Shown: one piece after another, positions 1-11,104 of the stretch
Layout: each line of letters starts with the position of its first letter
Numbering within the stretch: position 1 is the stretch's first letter
NCBI GenBank assembly: GCA_029953675.1
Contig: JAMWBK010000009.1
Span: forward strand, 372,001-436,000
Source of the DNA: Rhodosorus marinus
Taxonomy: Eukaryota; Rhodophyta; Stylonematophyceae; Stylonematales; Stylonemataceae
Reading direction: 5' to 3'
Length of the DNA stretch: 64,000 nucleotides
Program-made: the position numbers and the translations under genes
The notes under the pieces: model-generated
What the model was told of the DNA's origin: nothing
Seen by the model: the letters and a program-made list of their open reading frames with translations, nothing else
Database searches by the model: none

Positions 1-1
1 A

Positions 2-743
2 AAGACGCTGGTGAACTACGTTAACGAGATCCCCAAGGGAACCTCCGCGAAAATGGAGATTGCCACCGAGGAGGCCAACAATCCGATCAAGCAGGACGTG
101 AAAAAAGGCGCACTCAGGTACGACCGGCCAAGTTACCTTTTCGGATCAATCGATCTTGCGTTTACATACTTCCCATATGCCCGATGTAGGTTCTACAAGT
201 ACAGTGACTCGCTGATCAACTACGGTGCTCTTCCCCAGACATGGGAAGATCCGAACGAAAAGAACGAAGACACGGGATGCAACGGGGATAACGACCCAGT
301 GGACGTTATTGAAATTAGTGCCGACGCGAAGCCAATGGGTAGGAAAATCACTACCGCTCAACGGAGACCGCACGATTTGCAGTTGCTAAAGGTCGTCGAT
401 TCATGCAGGTGCTGTTTACGCTGTGAAGCCGTTTGGAATCTTGGCGCTTCTGGACGAAGGCGAAACTGACTGGAAGGTCCTGGCAATTGATGCGGCCGAT
501 CCGAATGCTGAGAAGATCAACTCGGTGGAGGACGCGAATGAGATCTACCCAGGACTTGTGGACAAGGTAACCGATTGGTTCCGCATGTACAAGACCGCTG
601 AGGGCAAGGGTGAGAACGAGTACGCCTTCGGAGGCAAAGCGAAAGACACTGCCTTCACCATGAGGATCATCGCCGAAACGCATGACAGCTACAACAAGCT
701 CAAGGCCGGTGCTATCCCCAACGAAGACTTATCACTCAACTAA
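2..743 (+). CDS. Soluble inorganic pyrophosphatase (5' partial)
   Basis: Family I inorganic pyrophosphatase, which hydrolyses pyrophosphate to phosphate and drives biosynthetic reactions forward. The translation matches the eukaryotic family along its length: EIPKGTSAK, the substrate stretch INYGALPQTWEDP, the metal-binding signature GDNDPVDVIEI (three Asp) and LLDEGETDWKV. The gene runs in from before the window, so its start and any targeting peptide are missing. Exons 2-117, 190-338 and 409-743 join in phase across GT-AG introns of 72 and 70 nt. Intron 118-189 is a multiple of three and has no stop, so an unspliced reading adds 24 residues between GALR and FYKYSD that family members lack. 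Whether it acts in plastid, mitochondrion or cytosol cannot be told without the N terminus. Confidence 0.95.
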
Positions 744-1621
744 ACGAGCACCACCACTGAGACAAACAGCAAAGGCCCACAACTTCTAGAAACCTCAGAC
801 CTATAGACCTACAGCTCATGACGGGAGGGGCACATACTAGGGACTGGATGGCGAGCACATCACCGCATGTGCAGAATCGGCATAGAAGTTGGTCCCAGCG
901 TTGCGTCAAAGTCTCGTATTGGAAAAAGCAACCGAAAACTCTCCCGACCTCGACCTTCAGAAAACTGAAAAGTCCGACTCGGAATCTAGATCCCAAAATC
1001 AAGCCGTGGTCTCCCCAACTCCTCTTCAAAGCTTGTACCATCCACCAATACTCAATCTACCGGAGAAACCATTCGGTTTCTTTGGTACCATCCACCAATA
1101 CTCAATCTACCAAAGAAACCGAATGGTTTCTCCGGTAGATTGAGTAGTTTTCAATGTCACCAAAGCAAAACACCCCGGACAGAATCGACAATCGATGGGG
1201 ACGAAGAACTCGATCCCATAGGAAACATATCAAAAATATGAACAAGACAGCGATCGTCTAATGTGCCAAACCGTTCCCTAAAACAGAAACGGAGACAAAA
1301 TATTGATGGCGATGAAGTCAGCCTTATCAAGCTGTGAACAAGGCGACCATCCATTCGGCGCCAAATTGAAACGGAGGTCACTCAGAAAAAGAGACAGCGA
1401 TCCCCTTTTTAATGGGAGGAAGGTCACACAACCTGATCGGTAGTTTGCACAAAGAAAAAGGCTCAAGGATATCCACTCATCGGAACAACGGAGGAAACTG
1501 ATTCCACGATGGGGGAAATATGATACGCCCACTAGTTGGAGAGAGATAAGGACCTGAGGCTGAGGGTGTTGGAATTCTGTTGACTTTTTCAGGGTTGAGC
1601 TTCGGGCGCCCCTGAAGAGAG
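744..1621. other. Intergenic spacer with a hairpin
   Basis: Spacer between the pyrophosphatase stop and the stomatin-like start. Apart from the inverted and direct repeat at 1034-1145 I see no coding region with family resemblance. The promoter and 5' UTR of the downstream gene should lie in its last few hundred bases. Confidence 0.6.
1034..1145. repeat. 34-bp inverted repeat combined with a 28-bp direct repeat
   Basis: Bases 1050-1083 and 1112-1145 are reverse complements over 34 bp, separated by a 28-base loop. The loop (1084-1111) is itself a near-exact direct copy of 1034-1061 (TACCATCCACCAATACTCAA and what follows). The structure could form a long stable hairpin in DNA or RNA. It lies about 300 bases past the pyrophosphatase stop, so it may be a 3' element or a small mobile-element remnant. 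Confidence 0.9.
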
Positions 1622-2893
1622 ATGTATCATTCACCGTTAGCTCGACATGTCTTTCGACGAGGGGATTTGATAGGATGTATTGGTGACGGAAGAAGAAACC
1701 TTCATCGCACTGGCGTCGCGTTGAGGACTTTCCGAGGGGTGAGTTTTCGGTTTCTGTCTTTCCCCTGTGTTGAAAGAAGGTTACTCCAGTTCTTAACTAC
1801 TCCGACACGGACTCTGTGGATACGCCTAGGGAGATGGAACGAATTCATCCAGTCGTTCCAGGAAGCCCCTACCGATGAATCTTGGGATCATTGTAGTACC
1901 CCAACAATCGAACTACATTGTCGAAAGGTTCGGGAAATTTTATCGTCTGCTTAATCCTGGAATCGAGTTCCTTATTCCGCTCGTAGACCAGGTCGCATAC
2001 ACTCACTCGCTGAAGGAGGAGGCGCTTAGCATCCCAAACCAGACCGCAGTCACTCGGGACAACGTAACCATTACAATCGACGGCGTCCTGTACGTGAAAG
2101 TTGAGGATGCTTATAATGCGTCCTATGGAGTAGAAGATCCTCATCAGGCGATGTCTCTCCTAGCCCAAACAACGATGAGATCGGAGCTCGGAAAGCTTAC
2201 ACTGGATAAGACTTTCAAAGAGAGAGAGACCCTGAACGAGCTCATAGTGAATAGAATCAACAAAGCGGCGAAACCGTGGGGTATCAGGTGCATTCGTTAC
2301 GAGATCCGTGACATCCACCCTCCTGAGGGAGTGAGAAGAGCGATGGAGCTACAAGCTGAAGCTGAGCGAAGAAAACGTGCTCAGATTCTTGACTCTGAAG
2401 CAGAGATGCAGAGCGATATAAACGTCGCAGAGGGACACAAAAAGGCTATGATTCTAACCTCGGAAGCAGACAAAGTTGAGAAGGTATAGTCCTTGATGAC
2501 CAGACAGAATGCTAGCAAGAAGGCAGCCACTCAGCTTCACCATGTATCAACTCTTGTCAGGTTAACCAGGGACGTGGAGAAGCAAACGCAATCCTTGCTA
2601 GGATGAAGGCGATCAGTGAGAGCCTGGATCTGATTTCCAAGGCTGTGAATGAGAACGAAAAGGGCAGACAAGCAGTCAAGCTACGCATCCTCGAGCAGTA
2701 CATCCATTCATTCCATGAGATTGTCGGCAAGACAAACTCTATAGTCGTCCCAGGAGGAAAGGGTGGATCGGATATTTCATCGTTTTTAGCTCAGGCGATA
2801 ACTCTCGCTACGAAGCTGACCGAACCAGTTCCTGATGAAGAGGAAGGAGGTGAAGCTACTGAGAGAGGACGGGAGTACAATTCAAATTCATAG
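1622..2893 (+). CDS. Stomatin-like protein 2 (mitochondrial SPFH protein)
   Basis: SPFH/prohibitin-superfamily scaffold of the inner mitochondrial membrane, related to human STOML2. Exons 1622-1738, 1830-2483 and 2561-2893 join with intron phase 0 at both junctions. Exon 1 encodes an Arg-rich, acid-poor leader (MYHSPLARHVFRRG), a typical mitochondrial presequence, and this sets the start. Then come IIVVPQQSNYIVERFGKFYR, TRDNVTITIDGVLYVKV, SYGVEDP, LAQTTMRSELGKLTLDK and WGIRCIRYEIRDIHPP, all hallmarks of the SLP2 subfamily. A charged coiled coil follows (AEAERRKRAQILDSEAE, INVAEGHKKA), and exon 3 begins VNQGRGEANAIL. In animals the family organises cardiolipin-rich domains and binds prohibitins; that role here is inference. 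Confidence 0.93.
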
Positions 2894-3292
2894 CCCAAGA
2901 AGTAGAGCCTTTGTTATAACTTGGTAATAGGTCAAGACCATTCTGCTTATGAGGACGATCCTTCCCGGGGCTTCGTGGTCAACTGTTGCTTGAACAGCAT
3001 GTTCAGATGTAGACGTTTCGAGGAAATGAGCGGCACGCTTGACATAGACCCCAGCTTGCTGCTCAAAATTGAGGTTTTTGTTTTGTTTGGTTCCTATAGT
3101 ACAAGCCTTCGTTTGAGGAGGCCCGAAGCTACCATGTCTTCTTGTCACAGCGAGTGGCTAACCCGCTGCGATCGATCGGGGCTGTTGCCAGACGTAGCCT
3201 ATTCACGAGAGACAATAAGCTGGATCAGAAAATCAGAAAAGGACTCCCATCCTCGTACAACTGAGTAAACCCAAAAACAAAAACCGAACCGC
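2894..3292. other. Convergent intergenic region
   Basis: Separates the stop codons of two convergent genes, so it should hold both 3' UTRs and polyadenylation sites. I see no coding signal or strong repeat. Confidence 0.5.
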
Positions 3293-5486
3293 TTACCACT
3301 CCAGAGGTTCTCCAACAAGCAATGGGGACACTTTCTCCTGAATGAGGGCGTGATAGTTGTCCAGCCAGTCGCACTCGGCTGCACTCATGACGCATACGTC
3401 GACCAACTTCTTATCAATGGGGACGAAGGTGAGCTGTTCGAACTCAAGGAATGAGCCCTCCCCTACTTTGCTTTCCCTAACCGCGATAACGCTTTCTATC
3501 CTGATGCCGAATGCTCCCGCTTCGTAGTAGCCCGGCTCATTCGAAAGGACCATTCCTTTCTCCAAAGGAACCGGATTTGCACGACTGCTTATCCCCATCG
3601 GGCCCTCGTGAACGCACAAGGAAGCCCCCACTCCATGACCTGTCCCATGCTTGTAATCCAATCCATGGTTCCAGAGGTGACGCCTGGCAAACGCATCGAT
3701 AGCATGACCCGTTGTCCCAGGAGGGAATATGCTCGAGTCTATAGCAATGTGTCCCTATCAAAGCAGGTATGAACGATGTACTTTTCGTCAAAAACTCACA
3801 GTAGGACACCAGCATCGGAATCTCTCCCTTAAAAAGCAGATGTGTATGGCAAGGTCGCACCTGTAAGACCCTCGTGAAGCATTCCTTCTGCCAGCTTGTA
3901 GGCTCTCCGAAGTGAACTGTCCTAGTGATATCGGTCGTCCCCTCATGGAACTGGCAACCCGCGTCGCAGAGGAAGCTATTGTCCAGAGTTACAGGTGACG
4001 TGCTCTCCGGAACAGGTCGGTAGTGAATGACAGCACCGTTCTCACCAGCGGCCGCGATTGTCTCAAAGCTCGGACCGATGTAACCTTCCAGCTCGCTCCT
4101 AATGGCCTCCAATTGTTGCGATACTTCAACCTCGGTTGGTTTCTCGCCTTGAGCAAGAGTCGCTTCAAGCCAGCAAAGAAACTTGGCCCAGTTCACTCCA
4201 TCTGAAGGGTCAAGAAATGCAGAGGAAGATTTGACCAGGTTAGGGTCTAATCGTCGCACCAAGCTTCTTCGCGACTGCCGCTCGTGTTGAAGCAAACGGG
4301 CTCTGAGAAGCCTGCGTTCGTACCCTTCAAATAAGCTGTTTTCATTGCTGCCATTTCCACGTCTGTCTTTTTTGCCTTCATTAACGCGATTGGCGTTTCT
4401 TCCTTAAGCGGAGCGTTTCTATCCACTGAAGCGGCCTCAAAGGCAGCCACAGAAGTCGATCCAGGATCCAACCAGAACTTACTGCCCTGGCTTACCCTGC
4501 TGCTGATGTGCGGAAAAGTGTCTTCGTACGCGCAGATCGATACTTTGGAGGACGTCATTAGTTCGGAAACCTCCGCCGTGATTCTTGATTGGTCGCAGTA
4601 CAGAGTAGCACTGGCATCGTCGCGAATGATCAAGTAGGAAACGAAGAGTGGAGTATTGGGAACGTCGGAGCCCCTCAGGTTGAGAATCCACGCTATGTCG
4701 TCAAGCTTGGAAACAAGGAGATCTGTAGCTTGCTTTGCTACCATCGACTCTGCAATTTTCGAAAGCTTATCTGCTACGGTCAAGCCAGCGTACTTCATTG
4801 GATGTATTCTGAAAGGGTCCGAGCTTAGTGGAGGTCTCCCAGAAGTCCACGTCTTGTCCACCTAGCATGAAAGCGCGACAATTTCTGTTCAACAAGGAGC
4901 TCTATACCATCCACGTCCTGCTGAAGGATATTTTTCTTGTTTTTTTCGTACAAGGTTGTCGCTGAGGAATACCAGCTCAACGTTCTTTGACTGAATTGCA
5001 GTTTTAATCCGCTGAGAGTCTGTGATTGCAAACAGCGTCGGATCGACGCCAATCTTGTCCCCTTCCTTGAGATTGTTTGGTAGCCACTCATGAATGTGAG
5101 GTACACCAGGCGTCAGCGCTGTTTTGAGTTGCAAAAGAGACACAACCAAGCAAAAGTGAGTTAGGCAAGAAGGTTCGCGCTAGGACGAAGCCTGGTGACC
5201 AATGAAGGCAACTCATGCACTTGTTTTTAGGCTAACCTTTCATCAGCTTCCACTGATCCGACAGTTCCTTATCCGCCTGCAGGAAGTACCTCGCATCAGT
5301 CCAAAGTAGTGCTTCCTCTTTAGTCACCACAGCAGTTCCAGCAGATCCCGTGAACCCAGTCACGAACTCCCTCCTGGCATAGTGCTCCGGAGGCATCTCA
5401 CAGAAATGCGGATCATTCGTCGGAATCACAACAGCGTCCACTTGGGCCTCAGCCATCGCGGACCTCAAATCTTCCAGCACACCCAT
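3293..5486 (-). CDS. Xaa-Pro aminopeptidase (aminopeptidase P, cytosolic type)
   Basis: Manganese metallopeptidase of family M24B that removes the N-terminal residue from peptides with proline in second position. Five exons (5486-5237, 5118-4952, 4861-4324, 4201-3861, 3754-3293) join in phase and give 585 residues, close to the 623 of human XPNPEP1. The creatinase-like N domain shows FVTGFTGSAGTAVVT and LLWTDARYFLQADKEL; the second domain shows LDDIAWILNLRGSDVPNTPL. The catalytic domain keeps all five metal ligands: two Asp in DAGCQFHEGTTDITRT, His in HGTGHGVG, Glu in SNEPGYYEAGAFGIRIE and Glu in EFEQLTFVP. No transit or signal peptide precedes MGVLEDLRSAMAEAQ, so it is probably cytosolic. 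Confidence 0.95.
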
Positions 5487-6139
5487 CCTTCAAACTTATC
5501 AATGCAAAAGCTGTAAAAGTATCTTACAAGCTCTCTAACTCTCCAAACCCGCTGCCTTGGTCCACCTTCCACAAACCTCACCCTATACAATACCACAACT
5601 TCTATTCTGTAACGATTAAAAGCGTCGAATTTATTTCTCAAAAAGATGAAAATCGACAAATCTGGGAGTGTTAGATCATCGCCAGCTCTTGGAATTCCAT
5701 AGGAGAGAATGGATGATCTGATCTCTGCGTTGCATTCTGCAGGATGTTATGATGAGTTTGGATTGCTGTAGAGATGGTCGAAGCAAGTTAGTTAATTTTT
5801 AGCGCCGGGTCTGTAGAATGCCACAAGGTGCATCTCACGACCATGGTGAGATCAAGAACTGCTTGATTAGCCCGGTTTGTTTTGGGGTTGAAGGAGCGAA
5901 AAGTCGTTTGTTCGTCGCTGAGACTGGCCTATCGTAACGCGAGGGCTTCTGTTTCTCAGCATCTGAACTCCCAGAGAGAGGTTCCCGATGTGTAGTCGTT
6001 GACCGATTCATCGCGTTTTTGCCAATAAATTTTTAATGCGATAATCGATACAATTGTTCGAAGACTAGATTGACTAGCATTGTTCTTTGTCTATGTTCAT
6101 GGCGGGTTGTGAACCGTTATCGTTCCTGGCAATCGGGTC
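5487..6139. other. Intergenic region upstream of the aminopeptidase gene
   Basis: Lies between the start of the aminopeptidase gene and the end of the PAQR gene, both on the minus strand. It should hold the aminopeptidase promoter. No coding region or strong repeat was recognised. Confidence 0.45.
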
Positions 6140-7285
6140 TTAGACCACGAGCTCGAGGAACTGAAGATTCGAGTGCAGCCAGTTGATCAGCGCAAGGTTG
6201 ACGCATCCGTGCCAGAGTTGATGCGAGTGTCCGAAGTGATCCAGCTTTCCCGGGATAAACCTTTCCGGAATCCGCGATACATAGAGAATGAAACCTAAGA
6301 GATAGAGCCCGTACATCGTCGCAATCTTCTGTACCGCGAAGAAAATAACCTCCCTTGGGAAGTCAGACTTGCAGATAAAATGAATAACCGGAATTAGACC
6401 CCATGCTGCGTCGAAAACAAACATGGCGTCCTTGGCGATGGCCCAATCGCGCCTGGCGAAAACTTCGACCAGAATTATCCCCTTGATCGTCACAACTACT
6501 GTCAAGGTCAAATAAAAAATTCTCCAGAACGGCATTGACTTGAAGAAAGCATTCAGAGCCGGCATATAAGATGCGCAGATCAACAAGATAATTCCCTTAA
6601 AGTCGGTTCGACCTGTGCAGGCCAAGAGTAAGAGCATGTTAGTTCTCGCACTAGAATCTCCCATTCAAGCGAGCAGAAAACCAAAAAAATACTTCACTAC
6701 TTCTCACTTCTGCAATTCAGCGCTCAGAGAGTGTGCTTACCCAAAATAAGGAAGGATTTATGACCATGACATCCGAAGAGATGATAGCATGATGACGACG
6801 CGAGGCAGTTCGCTCCTGCCATCAAGTACGCGAAGATCAACACTTTGTCGAACACGGCCGCCTCCTTTGCCAACACAAACAGAACGTAGGGTGTGTAGAG
6901 CAGCAGCAAAACGAACGGCAAGAAATGACTCCAAAAGTTCACTGGGGATTGGGAAGCGCATGGACATGTCTGAGTTAAACGTCCAAGGCTGCTGTAATTG
7001 TCGAACACAGTGAACCCTTGTGAAACGAACCTGTTTCATTATGAATCTTAAACGCGGACTTAACACAACCACCGAACGAAGTGCCAATTTCCCTGTACCC
7101 TAAGTGGACAAAAACGGACCATACAGGAATCACCAGTCAGCTCAAAACACAGCATCAACGCTGGCCCCATTCAGGTTGTAAGCTTTCCAAAACCTACCTC
7201 TAACAATAAAAGGAATCCTAGCCCATTTCGGAACAGCCTCGTGACCAACAAGCTTCCGGTTTGAGTCTACATCCGTGAAAGTCAT
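6140..7285 (-). CDS. PAQR family (adiponectin receptor / hemolysin III-like) seven-TM protein
   Basis: Progestin and AdipoQ receptor family, membrane proteins with a zinc-dependent lipid-hydrolase-like core; AdipoR members act as ceramidases. Four exons (7285-7198, 7099-7031, 6941-6741, 6612-6140) join with consistent phase 1 and give 276 residues. Family signatures are in order: VPKWARIPFIVRGYR, CVKSAFKIHNET, VNFWSHFLPF, a Ser and His in SSSCYHLFGCH, then five further membrane spans. The C-terminal RIPERFIPGKLDHFGHSHQLWH contains the HxxxH zinc pair. The exon 1-2 junction was placed because it restores the family GYR motif. It looks catalytically complete. Ligand and substrate are unknown. 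It may act in sphingolipid signalling, as in animals and fungi (inference). Confidence 0.9.
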
Positions 7286-7857
7286 GATTGCAATTCTTCA
7301 CCTCACCTAAAACCCAACCGCAAAAAATAAGGCCCACGACCCAAATACTCGCTACTAAACCAGCAAGCAAGGCCTACTATCCCACTGAACAACACAACAA
7401 GCAGCCAAAGACAACCACTGTCATCTTCGAACATCCCCCAGGCTACTCAATACCACATTTCACCATGTCTCATAGCACTCCCCCCAAACCACCATTCCAG
7501 GAGATCTTCACGTCTCTCGCACAACAGAAATGATCCGCACTACGGTTGGGGAAGCCTATATCTGTAATAATATTACCCCAAAAAACTTATTTTGGACAAG
7601 GAACTATTCCAAAAGTCCTAGTTTTCTCTAATCCGAACTCTATTCTAACCGTAGATTCCCAAAACTTCCTTTTTTGGTTGAGGAAGTAGTACAGTGTAAT
7701 ATTGGACCCATGCTGGATTTGGCCTTAATATTTCTTCTTCTAAACATCATTGCATTTATCAACTGACGTGGGAAGCTCACAGGCTTGGCTCCCGGAAAAG
7801 CTGTTCATTTATTAACAAAATTATATAAAGCAGGCCAACGGGTGCTCAATGTTACCA

Positions 7858-7901
7858 TTCACATGGCGACGTTACCAACGTTACCAACGTCGCCATGTGA
7901 A
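7858..7901. repeat. Perfect 16-bp inverted repeat with 12-base loop
   Basis: TTCACATGGCGACGTT (7858-7873) is followed after 12 bases by its exact reverse complement (7886-7901). The loop ACCAACGTTACC repeats the ACGTTACC element. It lies in an AT-rich gap, and its GC-rich arms stand out. It may be a protein-binding palindrome or a small transposon remnant. Confidence 0.85.
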
Positions 7902-8369
7902 ACCACTTCAAGAGAAATTCCTCTTTTTATGAAATAATTACGTGGCCCTTGATCTGGCGAAAGCTTTTGGCCAATGATACCCGACTGGATGCGGACTATA
8001 TTTATCTGGAAACAAATCTCTCCGCCCGAAATGCTTGAAAAGTTTCAAAAAATTGTAATCATCGGCTAGTGGTAGGGTTGTTGGGAGAAGTGTAAGTCAG
8101 GGTTGGGGACGGAGAGATTCTCAGACTGAGAGAAAGCTTAGTCTCGAGAGGGAAAGCTCATCCGTGCGTGGTGTACTCGACAAAAGTGTCGATCTTCACG
8201 TCTTTGATTGCAGAACCGAACTGTCTCGCATCATCATCATGCTGTGCCTCCCTTCCGATGTCATGGTATAATTTTTTACCCCACGTTTTGGGAGCGCAGA
8301 CTTTTGCGAGTGTTGACTGCTAAGCAGGGAATAGTGAAGTTGGAGGATTATGCGTTGGATAGAAGACGA

Positions 8370-8605
8370 TTAGAACAACCAGCTCTAGGAAAATTTTACC
8401 TAATCCACTGTCCAGGACGCTTTGAATCCCTACCGTCGTTTCGAACAACTTGCAACCATAGGCATGTCCTTACATTGCCCACCTGGGGTGGTGAGAGCAA
8501 TGCTGGTATTGAGAGGCACTCATTGTTTAAGGATTCTGTCCGGCAGAGGACCATAGGAACAACCAGCTAGAGGAAACAGGTACCTAATCCACTGTCCAGG
8601 ACGTA
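8370..8605. repeat. Imperfect direct repeat, two copies
   Basis: Two copies of a block reading GAACAACCAGCT, an AGGAAA-containing link, then TACCTAATCCACTGTCCAGGACG, at about 8373-8421 and 8555-8604, roughly 180 bases apart. Each has a few differences. They are in non-coding DNA 3' of the TPR gene, and their function is unknown. Confidence 0.75.
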
Positions 8606-8723
8606 GTGAAGGCCAAGTGTTGTTTCGCATATTTAGCGGGAAGTGAGTGACATGTTGATGTGGCGTACTGCAACAGTTAGTTTATTGTTTTGCGCGAGAG
8701 TGAGGTTTGTACAGAGTCAGAGC

Positions 8724-10201
8724 TCAAGTAAGCAAGGGCAAAAGCAAGCGATTTGCTTCATAGGTTGGACTATCGAGTTTCAACGTGGTGTCCGGAGTTT
8801 TGCTCAGCTGATTCCGCGCGATGTAGACGTTGAACTCGCGTACCTCTCGATCTTCTGAACGAAGGTCAGCGAGAAGTTTATCCTTGAGGTCCTGGTCCCT
8901 CTCGTGGGCGTCGCAGTACAGGGCCAGAAAAAGCTGCAAGTCCATGGCATCTGCTCTATCGGTTTGCTGCCAAAGGCCAAAACAGAAGAAGATGCTCAGT
9001 TTCGGTGGACACCGGAGTGCTCATCATATGATTCATTAGCTGAGGTTTGAACAGTGGCGATCTTGCCCACCTGAGAAATTTGCTCGACCAGGTTTGAAAG
9101 CAACGACTTAACCTCGTTCTCGTCCGATTCAGTAAACAGTTCAACTAGCTGCGTCATGACACCAGAGTCTGTCGGAGGCGGTTCGACAGAAACGGGGACT
9201 TTCTCGCCTTTCTCCTGCCGAATCTTGGATGCACTGAACCATAGAAAGAGTTCCGGAGTCACTCCAGTGGTGATTGAGACTGGGCCGAGAAGGTCTATGG
9301 CATCCTTGTATCTGCCACAACAGTAGTAGCAAACCGCTTTACGTTTTGCACGCACGGGGGTGTCAGTCGTCACAAGCGGTTTGGGGTAGAGCTTCAAGAT
9401 AGCTTCACACCATTATTATACAATGACGAAAGGCCATAGCGAACGAACCTTGCTGTATAGGTCTCGAAGGACCGTACCACAACGGAAGGAACTGCGAGTA
9501 TTCCCTATTGAACTTGTGCCCGAAGTGTAGCAAGTTTCCTACCATCTCCGTGGATTGCAAGAGGCCCACGTCCCAGATTAGTGCTGCTTCTTCCACTCTG
9601 CCTAAACGGAACAAGTTCGCGGCCCTGGACAGGTTGCACGAGTTCAGGCAGTTGGCGAGCAAAGCTGCCACCCAAAGGCTTTCTTAGCTAGCCCGCTTAC
9701 CGTCTATAATACGGCTCATATCCTTTGTTAAACCCGCACCTCTGTGATTTTTGAAAGAATTGCTCGGCAGAGTCTACATAGTCCGCACGAGCACATATAG
9801 TACCGCGCAGAAACGCCGCCCACGGATCCTTTGTTCCGAGAGAGGCCTGAGTTTCCCAGTCCTGAATCATGTCCAGCTCTGCTTCCATCTGATCGCGCGC
9901 TAACTGAATAGTCGGAGCACCCTGTGAACCAAAGAGGGAAGGACAAGCCAGTTCATATCAACACGTAAGCAACTAACACATCCCAGAGGATAGCAACCAT
10001 CCAGAGTGCCTGAGGGTCCGACCAAAAAAACCGAACGCTTACTCTAGACCCAAGAAAAAAGTCCATATGACGCTGCGAAAACCAGAAATTACGTACCGCA
10101 ATCGCAGTATTCGCCATAGACACTCGACATCGGCTCCTCACCGCAGCCTTTCGATCACCTCGAACGAGCGCTAGTCCTCCCACAAACGCTTGTAATCCCA
10201 T
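8724..10201 (-). CDS. Plastid-targeted TPR-like helical-repeat protein
   Basis: Not assignable to a named protein. Five exons (10201-10097, 9921-9701, 9624-9449, 9402-9011, 8966-8724) give about 378 residues. The start codon precedes MGLQAFVGGLALVRGDRK and a Ser/Arg-rich stretch, which resembles a red-algal plastid transit peptide with the characteristic Phe. The mature part is alpha-helical with TPR-like pairs (YVDSAEQFFQKSQRCGF, RAANLFRLGRVEEAALIWDVG, RKAVCYYCCGRYKDAIDLLGP). The third intron would be only 46 nt and ends TGTGAAG, and the fourth has a weak donor, so those junctions are uncertain. It is probably a protein-interaction scaffold in the plastid (inference). Confidence 0.65.
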
Positions 10202-11104
10202 CTTGTTCTTCCAATACTCCAGTGCGAACAAGAAAAAACAAATCAAGATATCAACTCGGTTTGTCAACACGTTCCGTTCTCAAGACCTACACCAATACAA
10301 ACTCTAAATGAAGCCTTCAAACATCGTTCCCAATACCCAAAACCCATTCAGATATTATCTCCGCCCCCACGCCGTCCCAACTACTTGTTCTGTCCCAAAA
10401 CGGCGTCCCACGGTTGTCGTACTGGAGGGTTGTGGAGATGGTCTTTCCTCTGAGACTGAAATAGCCTGGGAGGTCAAGGCTACCGATTGTTGGATGTACC
10501 TGAACTCGAACGCAATCAGAAGCTTGCTCATGCAGCAAAATATAGAAACTGGTTCTTGCTTGTAAGTTGGTTTTTGGGCTTCCCCTGTTTATCTGACAGG
10601 GCCGTTCTCAGCGACACACTGCGTTGGCCCTCTTATCAAGTTTGAGCAACGCTTGACACATCTTCGTTTTCGTCACCATAGTGCCTGGAACTGGAGAGGA
10701 GATTTTTGTTTGTTTTTGCAGAGGTTAGCCAGACAGCCCCCACCTTATCAACGAGACAGAAGAGAGGATGCGAGTTGTTGATTTGTGTCCCAGCTATGCG
10801 TTAAGGAATGGGGTCAGGGTGGCAGACTAAGAGTTCACGATGGTCTGAAGGCAAGTTAATTCAGATAACAAAGCTACGCAAGTTGACAGGCCTTGCAGAT
10901 GGCTATCTAAATTTCCGAGGCGTTCCTAGCCCAAGGGCTTTTGAGTCATTTTGAGGGCGAGGCGCACTAGATGGAGAAAGTGAAGTTCAGTGATGAGTCA
11001 GAGCCCTTGGCATTGTGTTTTGAACTGGAACGTCTTCGCTCGTCATTTTTTTTTCTTATTATATGCGTATTTAGTTGTTCGAAGTTAGTCTAGACTTGGC
11101 CACT
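10202..11104. other. Intergenic region between two minus-strand genes
   Basis: About 0.9 kb containing the presumed promoter of the TPR gene and the 3' flank of the acyltransferase gene. There are open frames but none with family resemblance or splice support. Confidence 0.45.

Larger units (their letters stand above)
7286..8723. other. AT-rich intergenic region with hairpin and direct repeats
   Basis: Non-coding stretch of about 1.4 kb between the PAQR and TPR genes, with an AT-rich middle (7550-8060). It holds the perfect hairpin at 7858-7901 and two imperfect copies of a roughly 50-bp direct repeat near 8373 and 8555. No protein-coding region with family resemblance was found. Confidence 0.6.
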
